Notes: a model not told the origin generated them from the letters alone. Shown: positions 36,395 to 49,412, numbered from the stretch's first letter. The stretch: DNA of 64,000 nt from Omphiscola glabra (GCA_964017045.1 OZ024802.1:31763718-31827717); one strand, 5' to 3'. Numbers and translations are program-made.

Positions 36395-36800
36395 GTGTGT
36401 AGTGATGATTTGATCGACCCCTCATGATTTGATCGAACCCTGACGATTTGATCTACCCCTGACGATTTGACCAAACACTGATGATTTGATCGAACACTGA
36501 CGATTTGATCTACCCCTGACGATTTGACCAAACACTGATGATTTGATCGAACACTGACGATTTGATCTACCCCTGACGATTTGACCAAACACTGACGATT
36601 TGATCTACCCCTGACGATTTGACCAAACACTGATGATTTGATCGAACCATGACGATTTGATCGACCCCCACATGATTTGATCGACCCCTGACGATTTGAT
36701 CGACCCCTCATGATTTGATCGACCCCTCTTGATTAGTTCGACCCGAGATACTTTGATCGACCCCCTGATGATTTGATCGACCCCTGATGATGTGATCGAC
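36395..36800. repeat. About 18-bp minisatellite
   Basis: About 22 copies of gatttgatcgacccctgac and variants (gaccaaacact, gatctacccct), arranged as repeated triplets. Confidence 0.93.
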
Positions 36801-36956
36801 CCCCGTCCGTGTTCCTATTGCAGTGAATAGCCGACCCGATAAAAGCCACCCAACTAATATATTCCCATAAAATCAAATGTTCCACGCCAAGGGCCGAACC
36901 GCCCAGGGCGGTGTAACGATCCTTAAATCACGCGCGATTTGATGACGTGGACAAAC

Positions 36957-37088
36957 ATGGCGGACGTAAACCACCGCGACAACATGCCCCCCTGTGGATA
37001 TTACGCGCTAAACTCGTGTCCCTCGCTGGCCGCTCGTGTCATAAACATTTCTGGGCTACTCGCGAGCTTCCGGAAAATCTCGTTCTGA
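36957..37088 (+). CDS. Short unassigned open frame in a CpG-rich patch
   Basis: A 43-codon frame starts at ATG in the context acaaacATGGcgg, favourable for initiation, and reads MADVNHRDNMPPCGYYALNS and so on to TGA. It sits in a small CpG-rich, non-repeat patch (about 36840-37300). I recognise no domain and see no clear splice donor. It may be a 5' exon, a small protein or chance. Confidence 0.15.
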   Translation: MADVNHRDNMPPCGYYALNSCPSLAARVINISGLLASFRKISF

Positions 37089-37380
37089 TGTTGAGAAATG
37101 AACGAGCGGTTCTCAGACGATTGCCTTACCCATCATCCTTGCAGCGGATCACGTGGGTTTAATGGTAGAAGCTCTCGGTGTCGCGGGTAAAAAAAATAGT
37201 AGACCATAAATAACCGTGTTGTGATCTTTAACCGCGTCCAGCTGAGTGCCTTTTCAAAGATGGCTGTCACCTGGTCCTCGTGCCGGCGGCCACGTGATTC
37301 GTGTTCGAACATGGGTGATCGATTTTTATTCCATTTTATGCGAGTGGCTCAACCTCCCAGGGTTTCAGACCACACACGTG

Positions 37381-38247
37381 GGTTTTGAAGCCATTAAAAT
37401 TAGAAACCAGACTTTTGAAAAAGTAAATCAATTCAAATACCTAGGATCTTTATTAAATGAAATAAACAAATTACTAACAGCAATAAAAGAAAGAATATCA
37501 GCCGGAAACAGAGCATACTTCAATATTCAGAAGATACTCAAAAGTAAAAACATTACAAGAGAAACAAAGAAAACTATTTATAAAACTGTAATCTGACCAA
37601 TTGTGACATATGCAAGTGAAACTTGGACCCTAACAAAAACGGCAGAAAACCTATTAAACACATGGGAGAGGAAAGTTCTCATGAAAATATATGAACCAAC
37701 AAAAGATGAATATGGATGAAGAATAACCATGAATTGTATAGTCTATATCAGGATTCCACGATTGCAGTAGCAATAAAAAAAAGGTAGGCTAAGTCTGGGC
37801 AGGACACTGACAGAGAATGCCAATTGACAGAGGGGTAACGAAGGTGCACCACCAAAACTCCAGAAGAAAAGGGCTCAAAGGCATACCTAGGCTTAGATGG
37901 TTGGATAATGTGGAAAAAGATCTGCAACAACTGGGAATCCAAGCATGGAAAAGAAAAGCATTAATTAGATCTGAGTGGAAGGAAGTGGTGAGGCAGGCCA
38001 AAGCCCTACATGGACTGTAGTGACACAGGGATGGATGGTCTGAGTGGAAGGAAGTTGTGAGGCAGGCCAAAGCCCTACATGGGCTGCAGCGCCACAGGGA
38101 TGGATGGTCTGAGTGGAAGGAAGTGGTGAGACAGGCCAAAGCCCTACATGGGCTGTAGCGCCACAGGGATGGATGGTCTGAGTGGAAGGAAGTGGTGAGG
38201 CAGGCCAAAGCCCTACATGGGCTGCAGCGCCACAGGGATGGATGGAT
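37381..38247 (+). pseudogene. Non-LTR retrotransposon (LINE) reverse transcriptase C-terminus, dead
   Basis: Decayed coding blocks on +: KVNQFKYLGSLLNEINK, ISAGNRAYFNIQKILKSKNI and TRETKKTIYKTVI, then a TGA at 37594-37596, then PIVTYASETWTLTKTAENLL, another stop near 37717 and a frame shift. It resumes at about 37880 with IPRLRWLDNVEKDLQQLGI and SEWKEVVRQAKALHGL. This order (YLGS, YASETW, RPRxRWxDxVxxDL, WxxVVxxAKxLHGL) is typical of the C-terminus of LINE ORF2 (endonuclease-reverse transcriptase) proteins. The clade is not resolved. The polymerase core and endonuclease are absent, so this is a 5'-truncated copy. Its last coding segment is repeated four times in tandem. Confidence 0.88.
37972..38247. 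repeat. 69-bp array of the LINE 3' end, four copies
   Basis: Units start at 37972, 38041, 38110 and 38179, exactly 69 bp apart, each with tgagtggaaggaagtggtga and ggccaaagccctacatgggc. The unit covers the final coding residues (SEWKEVVRQAKALHGL) and the start of the 3' tail. Confidence 0.93.
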
Positions 38248-38249
38248 CA

Positions 38250-39470
38250 CGACATTCGCTATAAAAGATTTAAACAGAAAAATGTTGGATTTAGTGGACA
38301 TTCTGAATTTTGGAGTCCGGTGGCTTTCGCGTTCAGATAAATAAATCTCTACTGAAATGCGAACAGGTCTCCACGGCAGCGTAAAAACAACGAACACAAC
38401 CAGCGCTTGACTGTACGCTAGAAATACTGACAGTCACCTTCCTCTGCATTCATCCAGTCGAGATGAACTCACCCACGAGATCACCGCGGGAAATTCAAGC
38501 ATGGCTCACAACGCGTCAAAACGAAGAACGCCAATCACGACAAATGAAAAAAAATAACAAAATAAATCCAAATGGTTTTAAATAAAATCTTTTGCATTTC
38601 GACGTTTTTTGTTGAAATCAATATTTAAAATTTTTTAAAAACTCTTAAATGCAAAGTTTTTCTTAAACATCCTTTCTATGCATTTTTTGTAAAACTGTTT
38701 TCTGCATTGTTGTGCGACTTAGCGATGGCTCAATTCTTAAGAAATCATTGCATTATATTTCCTCCATCTTCCCCTTGAAAAACAAAGGTGAAAATGATAT
38801 TTGGGGGAGTGGGGGGGGGGGCTGGTGGCAAAGCTACAAATTTGTCAGATTTTATTGTCAGCGGCAACGAGTCTATGTGCCATGTTTCAGCTTGATAGGA
38901 TGACGGGAAGTAGGTTAATTAGCCTTCGGAAGATTTTGCCACGAAGAAACACAGGAACAAAAGCGAAATTAAAATAAAGGATTTTTTTTTTAAAAAAAGG
39001 GAAACGCAGAGTAACGCTAAAAGATTATATGTATCAGGTACAACTCTGATAGATTTACAACCGTTACAACAATCCTGTACTACAACAATCATGTACTACA
39101 ACAATCCTTGTAGTATCAGGTAAAAGGGTTCCTGGGATTGAATTAAAGTCAAATAATTTTGCCCGGACTCGTTAAAAAAAACATAAGCGGCTCGAACAGC
39201 GCACACTCGCCTGTAATGGATCTAGTTTTAACACTATCCCCCCGTTCAATGTCCGAATGTCCCAAACCAACAGCACCCTCGAGTTTCCGTCGTCCATTAA
39301 ACACCATCTTACATCTCGCGTGAACGCACGATACAAGCGCGAGACGTCTCAACGCACCGTTTGAAAGCTGCACAAAACTCAAAGGCAAACCTTGGCACCT
39401 GTGTTCTGTCAATAAATTGAACGGCTTCGGCCGCACTGGCCGTCTCAGCTTTGTGGCAAAATTCACTGGG
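38250..39470. other. Unique DNA, nothing recognised
   Basis: AT-rich up to about 39170, then a GC-richer stretch without a recognised gene up to the next array. Confidence 0.5.
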
Positions 39471-39471
39471 A

Positions 39472-39715
39472 AATGACCAAACAGCCGGGTGATGACCAAA
39501 CAACCGGGTGATGACCAAACAGCCGGGTGATGACCAAACAACCGGGTGATGACCAAACAGCCGGGTGATGACCAAACAGCCGGGTGATGACCAAACAGCC
39601 GGGTGATGACCAAACAACCGGGTGATGACCAAAGAACCGGGTGATGACCAAACAACCGGGTGATGACCAAACAACCGGGTGATGACCAAACAGCCGGGTG
39701 ATGACCAAACAACCA
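39472..39715. repeat. 20-bp minisatellite (about 12 copies)
   Basis: Unit gggtgatgaccaaacaaccg, alternating with a cagccg variant. It produces the minus-strand spurious repeat LFGHHPVVWSSPGCLVITR. Confidence 0.94.
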
Positions 39716-39816
39716 AAGCGCAAGAAGACAGCTAAAGAATTATGATAGTTTAGATCCAGTAATGGGTTACTTAATATAATTTCATCCGCACATCCAACTT
39801 CGATCAACAGCCCTTA

Positions 39817-40262
39817 CATGCAACCAAACCTCCTTACATGCAACCAAACCTCCTTACATGCAACCAAACCTCCTTACATGCAACCAAACCTCCTTACATG
39901 CAACCAAACCTCCTTACATGCAACCAAACCTTCTTACATGTAACCAAACCTCCTTACATGCAACCAAACCTCCTTACATGCAACCAACCCCCTTACATGC
40001 AACCAACCCCCTTACATGCAACCAACCCCCTTACATGCAACCAACCCCCTTACATGCAACCAACCCCCTTACATGCAACCAACCCCCTTACATGCAACCA
40101 AACCTCCTTACATGCAACCAACCCCCTTACATGCAACCAACCCCCTTACATGCAACCAACCCCCTTACATGCAACCAACCCCCTTACATGCAACCAACCC
40201 CCTTACATGCAACCAAACCTCCTTACATGCAACCAAACCTCCTTACATGCAACCACACACCT
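39817..40262. repeat. 19/20-bp minisatellite (about 23 copies)
   Basis: Unit catgcaaccaaacctcctta (20 bp), with a central block of a 19-bp variant (catgcaaccaacccctta with extra c). Two variant blocks flank the centre. Confidence 0.95.
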
Positions 40263-41370
40263 AACATGCACACAAACTTTACATACGCTCACTTCCTCAA
40301 TATTTGCTAACATTCCTAGATTCCCACAAATTCTCTAAATCCACACACCCCCACATCCACGCCCCCACACTCCTTCAATCCACGCCCCCACACTCCTTCA
40401 ATCCACGCCCCCACACTCCCTAGATCACACCCCCTACCACTCTCGCCAAATATTATTAATCGCGTTTAAAAAGTGTAGACAAAAATAATTGTTTCCTTGT
40501 TGTTCTTCTGCTCAAATTCATTCACAATGTCGGGGAGTAGGACACGATGACAATAATGTCCTATGGGTCAATCCTTGGTCTTAATGGTCGGCTAAAGCTG
40601 AACCAGCTGGTCAGTTTGTTTCCCATAGTCATTGGTGCACTTCCATCTCTTGTATCAAAACGATTCAATTGGTCAGCAATGGAAAGGTTAAAGGTCACAC
40701 GGTAGCAGCCTGCTAAAGAGCTCACGCACTTATGTTAATGAAGTGCCCCGATGTCCCGTCGTTATAACTGGATCCGAAACGAGAGCAGGGTGGCCATGTT
40801 TTTCAGGAGACCCTGAGAAGGGATCAGCTCCAGAGCAAATATATCAAGGAGCGCATCTGTCTTCATTGTGGGGGGCAAAGGGCAAGGGGCCCTCCAAGTA
40901 AAGGGCTTTCAAGAAGGTTAGAGAGTACCTTAAGTGATCAAGGACACGTCGTGTGGTTTTTAGGCTACACCTAAGTACCTGAGCAGTTTTGACTGCAGAA
41001 TTTATGTCCTATAGATACACCCAAATTGTCTCACATCCCACATTGGCCCACATACACCCCCCCCTCCCCCATGTTTGTTCTCCTAACCTAACCTTCCCCA
41101 GACATGAAAGACCTCACCCCTCTATCCGTCAAATCAGCTGACAGACAACTAAGAAGCAATTACAACCCACAATGGCGTGCTGAAATCGCCTACACTGTAA
41201 AGTCTCACAGAAATCCGTCTCATAATAACAGGCAGTGTGCTACTTGCTGATAAGAGCAATAACCGGGGTTGTTTTGGTGTCGTGGCGTAACTAAATATGG
41301 AGGACTTCGGGGCCTCATGGAACCTGCACAAGTTTTGAGGTGTCCTGTTCATACACGCCCATGCCATAAA
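40263..41370. other. Short C-rich repeats, then unique DNA
   Basis: About three copies of a ccacgcccccacactccttc unit at 40355-40420, then unique sequence. A gtggcgtaactaaatatgg phrase near 41280 resembles a decayed mini-transposon start. Confidence 0.5.
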
Positions 41371-41374
41371 TAAT

Positions 41375-41715
41375 GTATAAGATATCCCAACATTTAGTGC
41401 GAGATATCCCAACATTTAGTGCAAGATATCCCAACATTTAGTGCATTTAGTGCAAGATATCCCATCATTTAGTGCAAGATAGCCCAACATTTAGTGCAAG
41501 ATATCCAACATTTAGTGCGAGATATCCCAACATTTAGTGCGAGATATCCCAACATTTAGTGCAAGATATCCCAACTTTTAGTGCAAGATATCCAACATTT
41601 AGTGCAAGATAGACCAACATTTAGTGCAAGATATCCCAACATTTAGTGCAAGATAGCCCAACATTTAGTGCAAGATAGCCAACAGTTAGTGCAAGATATC
41701 CCATCATTCAGTGCA
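41375..41715. repeat. 22-bp minisatellite (about 16 copies)
   Basis: Unit agatatcccaacatttagtg plus ca, with gcgagat, gatagccc and one-base-shorter variants. Confidence 0.93.
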
Positions 41716-42180
41716 AATGTCCTATTGCAATGTTCACATCATCTAGTGCAATTCCCTTTAAGGATAACCACACCATCTAATGCAAATGCCCTATGAAGAT
41801 CGCCACATCATCTAGTTCAAGTGCCCTAATTTGAAATCGGCAGACATTTCATTTCGGTATCTCTACATTTTTTTTGTTTAAGTCATCGTAAAGTTTGAGT
41901 AGATTGTAAAATAATTCATTGGGGAATGGCTAAAAATTGCCAAAGACATTGATGAGCAAGTTGATGAACCAGCTGAGGTTAGCGACACCGCCCGTCTATA
42001 CTTCGTGAGGTAGAGTTGGACAAACTCTGTAGGTTCACGTGCATATGATGCATTTGGGGAGAGTTGCCAAGCACATGGCTTTAGGTCATGGGGGCAGAAA
42101 AGTTGGTGAGTGTTAAGGGTAGCTAGTGTTTGTGACGTCTAGGGTGCTCCTCAACTTTGTCGCCCTTCACTCACGATACA
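41716..42180. other. Decayed repeat margin and unique DNA
   Basis: Decayed units of the preceding array (catctagtgcaa) persist to about 41820. Nothing else recognised. Confidence 0.45.
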
Positions 42181-42199
42181 ACCAGACCTCGATTATGAA

Positions 42200-42765
42200 A
42201 GGACTTCATGCGTGTAGATTTGCTGTTTTGGAAATAAATGGCTTGACACGCGTAGATGCGCTTTCGGGAGTAAAATACTTCATGCGTGTAGATGAAGGAC
42301 TTCATGCGTGTAGACGCTACTTCGTGGATGAAGGACTTCATGCGTGTAGACGCTACTTCGTGGATGAAGGACTTCATGCTTGTAGACGCTACTTCGTGGA
42401 TGAAGGACTTCATGCGTGTAGACGCTACTTCGTGGATGAAGGACTTCATGCGTGTAGACGCTACTTCATGGATGAAGGACTTCATGCGTATAGACGCTAC
42501 TTCGTGGATGAAGGACTTCATGCGTGTAGACGCTACTTCGTGGATGAAGGACTTCATGCTTGTAGACGCTACTTCGTGGGTGAAGGACTTCATGCGTGTA
42601 GACGCTACTTCGTGGATGAAGGACTTCATGCTTGTAGACGCTACTTCGTGGATGAAGGACTTCATGCGTGTAGACGCTACTTCGTGGATGAAGGACTTCA
42701 TGCTTGTAGACGCTACTTCGTGGATGAAGGACTTCATACGTGTAGACTTCATGCGTGTATGCCTT
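42200..42765. repeat. 36-bp minisatellite (about 13 copies)
   Basis: Unit gtggatgaaggacttcatgc then gtgtagacgctacttc. The length is a multiple of three, so all frames stay open on both strands (221, 193 and 171 codons), giving repeats such as GLHACRRYFVDE. I do not regard these as genes. Confidence 0.95.
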
Positions 42766-42769
42766 CTCG

Positions 42770-43720
42770 CCCCCCCCCTGCACGGCTCTGAGTATATAGA
42801 GGCTTAAGGACCCCCGGTGCCTAACTGTGCGCAAGGCCTCCGCTGCTTTATAGACGGCCGTGCCTTATGTATCCTTTTTAAGGACTGAATGTCCAAGGAT
42901 TCTTAACTTAATACATTTTTCTTATTTTTATAAGGGTTCCACACTTTCTTTGAAATCTTTGTCAAGCTAAAAATACCAAAAGAAACGTTCCTATAGCAAT
43001 AGCAGATGAATGCTTGATTTTATGGCGGGCAACAGGAACACGAGGACCGTTGCTATCTCTTTTCAAATGTGTTGTTATTGAATCGGTGCAAATATTGGAA
43101 TATAGCGGACTGAAATCAACATTAGAGGGCGTTATATGTAATAAATTAATTTTAGGGCGTTATAAAAAGTTTTCTTTTAAGGGCGTTGGTGGAAAAATGT
43201 AAACATTGTTAAACCCTAGAAATTAAATCCGTGTCAAGGTGACCTCTGAAAACATAAGCCTGATCGACTGGCCGTCTGCTCTCAGACGCGGGGGTTGGGG
43301 GGGGGCGAATTAAATGCATTCATTATCTCGAGTTTTTGGAGATCACTTGGACAGAAGTGTGGTGGGTAGATGTGTGGTGGGTAGATGTGTGGTGGGGGGT
43401 AGATGTGTGGTGGGAGGTAGATGTCTGGTAATTTTTACGACTATGTATAATGCTACCTTTGTGTGAGGCGATTAACACTATGCACAATGTCGTAGCCGAA
43501 AACTCGTACGAAATCAATATGTTCGTAACCAATTTGTAGGAAAATGTACTGATCAAACGGAAGTTGGTTCGAATGGAACTAGCGCTTCAACATTCCGCTA
43601 AACATTTGAAAATTTTCCACCGTTCTGCATAGGAAAAGGTTAAGATCCACTGTCGCAGTCATCAAGGTAGGAGCTATCAACAGTTATGGTTTGAGAGCTG
43701 TATTCATACGATGCACGCTT
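42770..43720. other. Unique DNA with a short GTGGTGGGTAGAT repeat
   Basis: A short gtggtgggtagatgt repeat lies at 43358-43428. Three ttagagggcgttat-like words occur at 43120-43190. No gene recognised. Confidence 0.5.
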
Positions 43721-44490
43721 CCAAGGTGCACGTCTAGTTCTAGCTGATATATTGCATAGCTGGTGCACGTCTAGTTCTAGCTGATATATTGCCTAGTTGG
43801 TGCACGTCCATATTTCTAGCTGATATATTGCCTAGTTGGTGCACGTCCATATTTCTAGCTGATATATTTCCTAGTTGGTGCACGTCTGGTTCTAGCTGAT
43901 ATATTTCCTGGTTGGTGCACGTCTGGTTCTAGCTGATATATTTCCTAGTTGGTGCACGTCTGGTTCTAGCTGATATATTTCCTAGTTGGTGCACGTCTGG
44001 TTCTAGCTGATATATTTCCTAGTTGGTGCACGTCTGGTTCTAGCTGATATATTGTATAGCTGGTGCACGTCTGGTCACAGCTGATATATTGCCTAGCTGG
44101 TGCACGTCTGGTCACAGCTGATATATTGCATAGCTGGTGCACGTCTGGTCACAGCTGATATATTGCCTAGTTGGTGCACGTCTGCTTCTAGCTGATATAT
44201 TGCCTAGCTGGTGCACGTCTGGTCACAGCTGATATATTGCCTAGCTGGTGCACGTCTGGTCACAGCTGATATATTGCATAGCTGGTGCACGTCTGGTCAC
44301 AGCTGATATATTGCCTAGCTGGTGCACGTCTGGTCACAGCTGATATATTGCCTAGCTGGTGCACGTCTGGTCACAGCTGATATATTGCCTAGCTGGTGCA
44401 CGTCTGGTCACAGCTGATATATTGCCTAGCTGGTGCACGTCTGGTCACAGCTGATATATTGCCTAGCTGGTGCACGTCTAGTCACACATC
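43720..44490. repeat. 37-bp minisatellite (about 20 copies)
   Basis: Unit ctagctggtgcacgtctggt then cacagctgatatattgc. A left block has ggttctagctg where the right block has ggtcacagctg. Confidence 0.95.
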
Positions 44491-44679
44491 CCACAGCTGA
44501 CAATGACGCATTGTGTATGCCATACAACAGCCAACAATATTACCCCACAAAGGAAATGTTGGAGAGCGCCGTTACTCTCAGCAAACAACAATCAGCATTG
44601 TAATATCCGTGTAAGGGGAAGCGGTGCTGGTCTTAAAACACTGGGACCTGTCCAATACCTCACTGTCGATCTTTTATTG

Positions 44680-44865
44680 TTTTTGTTCAATCATGTTATT
44701 GTTTGTGTTCAATCAATATATTGTTTGTGTTCAATCATGGTATTGTTTGTGCTCAATCATGATGTAGTTTGTGTTTAATCATGATATTGTTTGTGTTCAA
44801 TCAAGATGTAGTTTGTGTTCAATCATGATATTGTTTGAGTTTAGTTGTGTTATTGTTTGTGTTCA
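44680..44865. repeat. 22-bp tandem repeat (about nine copies)
   Basis: Unit gttcaatcatgatattgttt plus gt, with several variants. Confidence 0.9.
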
Positions 44866-44944
44866 ATATGGTTTGTACCAAAATATAAACAGAAATTAAA
44901 TTTTTTTAAAAATCTTAACAATCATTCAAAAATCAACTTTTCTA

Positions 44945-46070
44945 AAACAAATCACTGACTGCTACCCTTTTCTCATCTAACTTACTAACTGCTACCCTTT
45001 TCTCATCTAACTCACGAACTGCTACCCTTTTCTCATCTAACTCACGAACTGCTACCCTTTTCTCATCTAACTCACGAACTGCTACCCTTTTCTCATCTAA
45101 CTCACGAACTGCTACCCTTTTCTCATCTAACTCACGAACTGCTACCCTTTTCTCATCTAACTCACGAACTGCTACCCTTTTCTCATCTAACTCACGAACT
45201 GCTACCCTTTTCTCATCTAACTCACGAACTGCTACCCTTTTCTCATCTAACTCACGAACTGCTACCCTTTTCTCATCTAACTCACGAACTGCTACCCTTT
45301 TCTCATCTAACTCACGAACTGCTACCCTTTTCTCATCTAACTCACGAACTGCTACCCTTTTCTCATCTAACTCACGAACTGCCCCCTTTTGTCATCAACT
45401 CACTAACTGATCCCCCTTTCTCATCTAACTCATTAAATGCTCCCTATTCTCATTTAACTCACTAACTGCTCTTCTCATCTAACTCACTAACTGCTCCCTT
45501 TCCTATCTAACTCACGAACTGCTCCCTTTTGTCATCAACTCACTAACTGATCCCCCTTTCTCATCTAACTCATTAACTGCTCCCTTTTCTCATCTAACTC
45601 ACTGACTGCTCCCTTTTCTCATTTAACTCACTAACTGCTCCCTTTTCTCATCTAACTCACTAACTGCTCCCTTTTCTCATTTAACTCACTAACTGCACCC
45701 TTTTCTCATCTAACTCACTAACTGCTCCCCTTTTCTCATGTAACTCACTAAATTCTCCCCTTTTCTCATCTAACTCACTAAATTCTCCCCTTTTCTCTTC
45801 TAACTCACTAATTGCTCCCCTTTTCTCACCAAATAATCACATTTTAGTACCTAACTCACTAAATAATTACATTTTCTCACATAACTCACTAAATAATCCC
45901 GTTTTCTCACATAACTCAATAAATAATCACATTTTCTTACTTAACCCAATAAATAATCACATTTTCTTACTTAACCCAATAAATAATCATATTTTCTTAC
46001 TTAACCCACTAAATAATCACATTTTCTAAAATAACTCTTATAATCTTCCCACCACCAACTCACTCTCTAA
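44945..46070. repeat. 30-bp minisatellite with homogeneous core and decayed flank
   Basis: Units gctacccttttctcatctaa plus ctcacgaact are essentially identical from about 44985 to 45380 (13 copies). To the right, copies shorten and diverge progressively (gctccctttt, then aataatcac) until about 46070. Confidence 0.95.
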
Positions 46071-46094
46071 TCACTTTTCAACTTAGCGAACCCA

Positions 46095-47492
46095 CCAACT
46101 TCCTTGACCTCCAGATATCCAGCCAGTAATAACCTTGACCTCAACATATCCAGTCAGAAATCACATTGATCTCCAATTATCAGGTTATTAGTCATCCTGA
46201 CCGCTATATTTCCAGCCAGTAATCACCTTGATTGTATTTCCAGTCAGTAATGTCCTTGACCTCCATATATCCAGCCAGTAATCACCTTGATTGTATTTCC
46301 AGCCAGTAATCACCTTGACCTCCAGATATCCATCCAGTAATCACATTGACCTCCATATATCCAGTCAATAATCACTTTGACCTCCATATATCCAGTCAAT
46401 AATCACCTAGACCTCCACGATATCCAGTCAGTAATCACCTTGACCTCCAGATATCCATCCAGTAATCACATTGACCTCCATATATCCAGTCAATAATCAC
46501 TTTGACCTCCATATATCCAGTCAATAATCACCTAGACCTCCACGATATCCAGCCAGTAATCACGTTACGTCCAGATATCCATCCAGTAATCACATTGACC
46601 TCCATATATCCAGTCAATAATCACTTTGACCTCCATATATCCAGTCAATAATCACCTAGACCTCCACGATATCCAGCCAGTAATCACGTTACGTCCAGAT
46701 ATCCAGCCAGTAATCACCTTGACCTCCATATATCCATCCAGTAATCACCATGACCTCCATATATCCATCCAGTAATCACCTTGACCTCCATATATCCATC
46801 CAGTAATCACCTTGACCTCCAGATATCCAGTCAATAATCACCTTGACCTCCATATATCCATCCAGTAATCACCTTGACCTCCAGATATCCAGCCAGTAAT
46901 CACCTTGATCTCCAGATATCCAGCCAGTAATCACCTTGACCTACAGATATCAAGCCAGTAATCACGTTACGTCCAGATATCCATCCAGTAATCACCTTGA
47001 TCTCCAGATATCCATCCAGTAATCACCTTGATCTCCAGATATTGAGCCAGTAATCACCTTGACCTCCAGATATCCAGCCAGTAATCACCTTGATCTCCAG
47101 ATATCCATCCAGTAATCACCTTGACCTCCAGATATCCAGCCAGTAATCACCTTGATCTCCAGATATCCATCCAGTAATCACCTTGATCTCCAGATATTGA
47201 GCCAGTAATCACCTTGACCTCCAGATATCCAGCCAGTAATCACCTTGATCTCCAGATATCCATCCAGTAATCACCTTGACCTCCAGATATCCAGCCAGTA
47301 ATCACCTTGATCTCCAGATATCCATCCAGTAATCACCTTGACCTCCAGATATCAATCCAGTATTCACCTTGACCTACAGATATCCATCCAGTAATCACCT
47401 TGACCTCCAGATATCCATCCAGTAATCACCTTGACCTCCAGATATCCAGCCAGTAATCACCTTGACCTCCAGATATCCAGCCAGTAATCAAA
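46095..47492. repeat. 31-bp minisatellite (about 45 copies)
   Basis: Unit accttgacctccagatatcc then agccagtaatc. Left copies are irregular. Repeated multi-unit blocks are clear, for example 46340-46440, 46450-46540 and 46570-46660. Confidence 0.95.
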
Positions 47493-47579
47493 GTGATTTT
47501 CCCCAACCACCTAAAAATCACGATTAAAAATCCTTGACCTTCACATTCATACTCAACTATAAACTTTAACCTCTGCAGC

Positions 47580-47998
47580 ATTTTCAGCAATCACCCTCAC
47601 CACAATCACCATCACCACAATCATCACAATCACCGCAATGACCCTCACTGCAATGACCCTCACCACAATGACCGTCACTGCAATGACCCCCACCACAATG
47701 ACTTTAACCACAATCACCCTCACCGCAATCACCCTCACCACAATGACCATCACTGCACTTATCCTCACTACAATCAACCTCACCGCAATCACCCTCGCCA
47801 CAATCACCCTCGCCATAATCCCCCTTGCCACAATCACCCTCACTACAATCAACCTCACCGCAATCACCCTCGCCACAATCACCCTCGCCATAATCCCCAT
47901 TGCCACAATCACCCTCACTGCAATCAACCTCACCGCAATGACCCTCAACGCAATCACCCTCAACACAATCACCCTCACCGCAATGACCCTCAAGACAC
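47580..47998. repeat. About 15-bp minisatellite
   Basis: About 27 copies of cacaatcaccctcac with gcaatg and gccata variants. It yields long spurious frames on both strands. Confidence 0.93.
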
Positions 47999-47999
47999 G

Positions 48000-49310
48000 C
48001 TTCAAAAACCTTGACCATCGCCACCTTCATTATACATTCCTTAAGTCTGAAACTTCAAAAATTCGCTCATCATTCACTTTGGCTTTATCCAGTTAACTCA
48101 TCAATGACCTTAACCTTTACACGCCAAATAAACCAGCCACTTTAACCCCTTCATTCTTTTTAAAAATAAATAATGCCTTGTTCTGTTTCAAGTCATGACT
48201 TTTATTAACATAAGCAACATAATTATGGGAGAATTAAATTTTATAATAAGTTAGAAAATACAAAACGAAATATCCAGCATGTTCCAAACAAAAGGAATGA
48301 CGTCATCAGACATAAAACACGTGGTTGGACTCGGCGAAGATAACTCTTACCAACTTGTAAATCATGCATCTTTTTTTTTCTCTTCTACATAATTACTCTC
48401 TAACCATGTGTACATCGACAAAATGGCATTCCAATAATTTGATACTCTCGAAACACGTATCAACCAATGGACTACGATAAGTCACTTCCTTGTTTTGTCA
48501 TGTGATACGTACCAGCCATTGGTAGGCTTTCTGCTACACATAACAACACATAACAACAGATAACAGCTGATCAGCCATTATCATTAATTTTAAAGCACAA
48601 TATTTGTCTCCATCAGCGCTTTCCCCAGTGTTAATTAAAAATTTTACTTTTCAAAATATTCTTGAATACACGCGTTTCTTTAAATGACATTCATAAATGT
48701 GACAATAATTATAATTCAGTTATGATTAAAGGAAGAAAGTTGTTTGAAGAAAAATTTGTGAGCGACTAGTGTGTTACAGACAGCCTACCGGAAGTCTTAC
48801 TCGTACTTACGCTTATCACCGGACAAAACAATCGACTCATCGTAGTCCATTACATTGCCTCGTTTCAAATATTTGAAATTTTATCAAACGCTTAAGCAAA
48901 TTTACACACACACACATTTTTATAAAAACGTAGGTTTACAAGACATCCAATGTCAATCTATATGACATTTGACGTCCGGGAATTCTTGCACAAGAATAAG
49001 CAGGTCCTGTTCAGCTGTCACGTAGCTAACACGCAATTCTTGCACAGGTTTAATTTACTCATTGTCCACAAACATAAACATAATCTGTTTAAACATAATC
49101 GTAAAAAATATAAATCATGTCCAAACACATCTTTGAATGTTACCATCCATTGATTCTGCTACATACATCATACATCATGATAACAGTCGTATATTCATTT
49201 TTTCAGCTAATTCAATTATCAACTCAAGTTATTATTCAAAAAAACGAATTTAGTAGGCCTTTCATTTGTTTAAATATATATTTTTTAAAGTTCTTTTAAT
49301 TCGTTGATGG
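48000..49310. other. Unique AT-rich DNA, no gene recognised
   Basis: No array or recognised coding sequence. A CA microsatellite of about seven units lies at 48904-48917. Confidence 0.5.
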
Positions 49311-49315
49311 TTCTG

Positions 49316-49390
49316 GTGCCAGGGTGGCTGTGTGGACCATACACATGTCTTTCCTTACTCGAGGGTTCGAGTTCAATACCATGGCTCTAA
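49316..49390 (+). repeat. tRNA-like SINE head
   Basis: An A-box-like TGGCTGTGTGG (49325-49335) and a B-box-like GGTTCGAGTTC (49364-49374) are spaced about as in tRNA genes, so an internal RNA polymerase III promoter is plausible. It does not fold as a good tRNA by eye. It sits just upstream of the dispersed repeat at 49413, and the two may form one SINE. Confidence 0.5.
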
Positions 49391-49412
49391 AGTTGTGTTC
49401 TTTTATCTCCTT

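Noticed and set aside
42126..42834. Overlapping 221-, 193-, 171- and 122-codon frames on both strands
   Set aside because: 36-bp minisatellite; simultaneous openness of several frames is a repeat effect.
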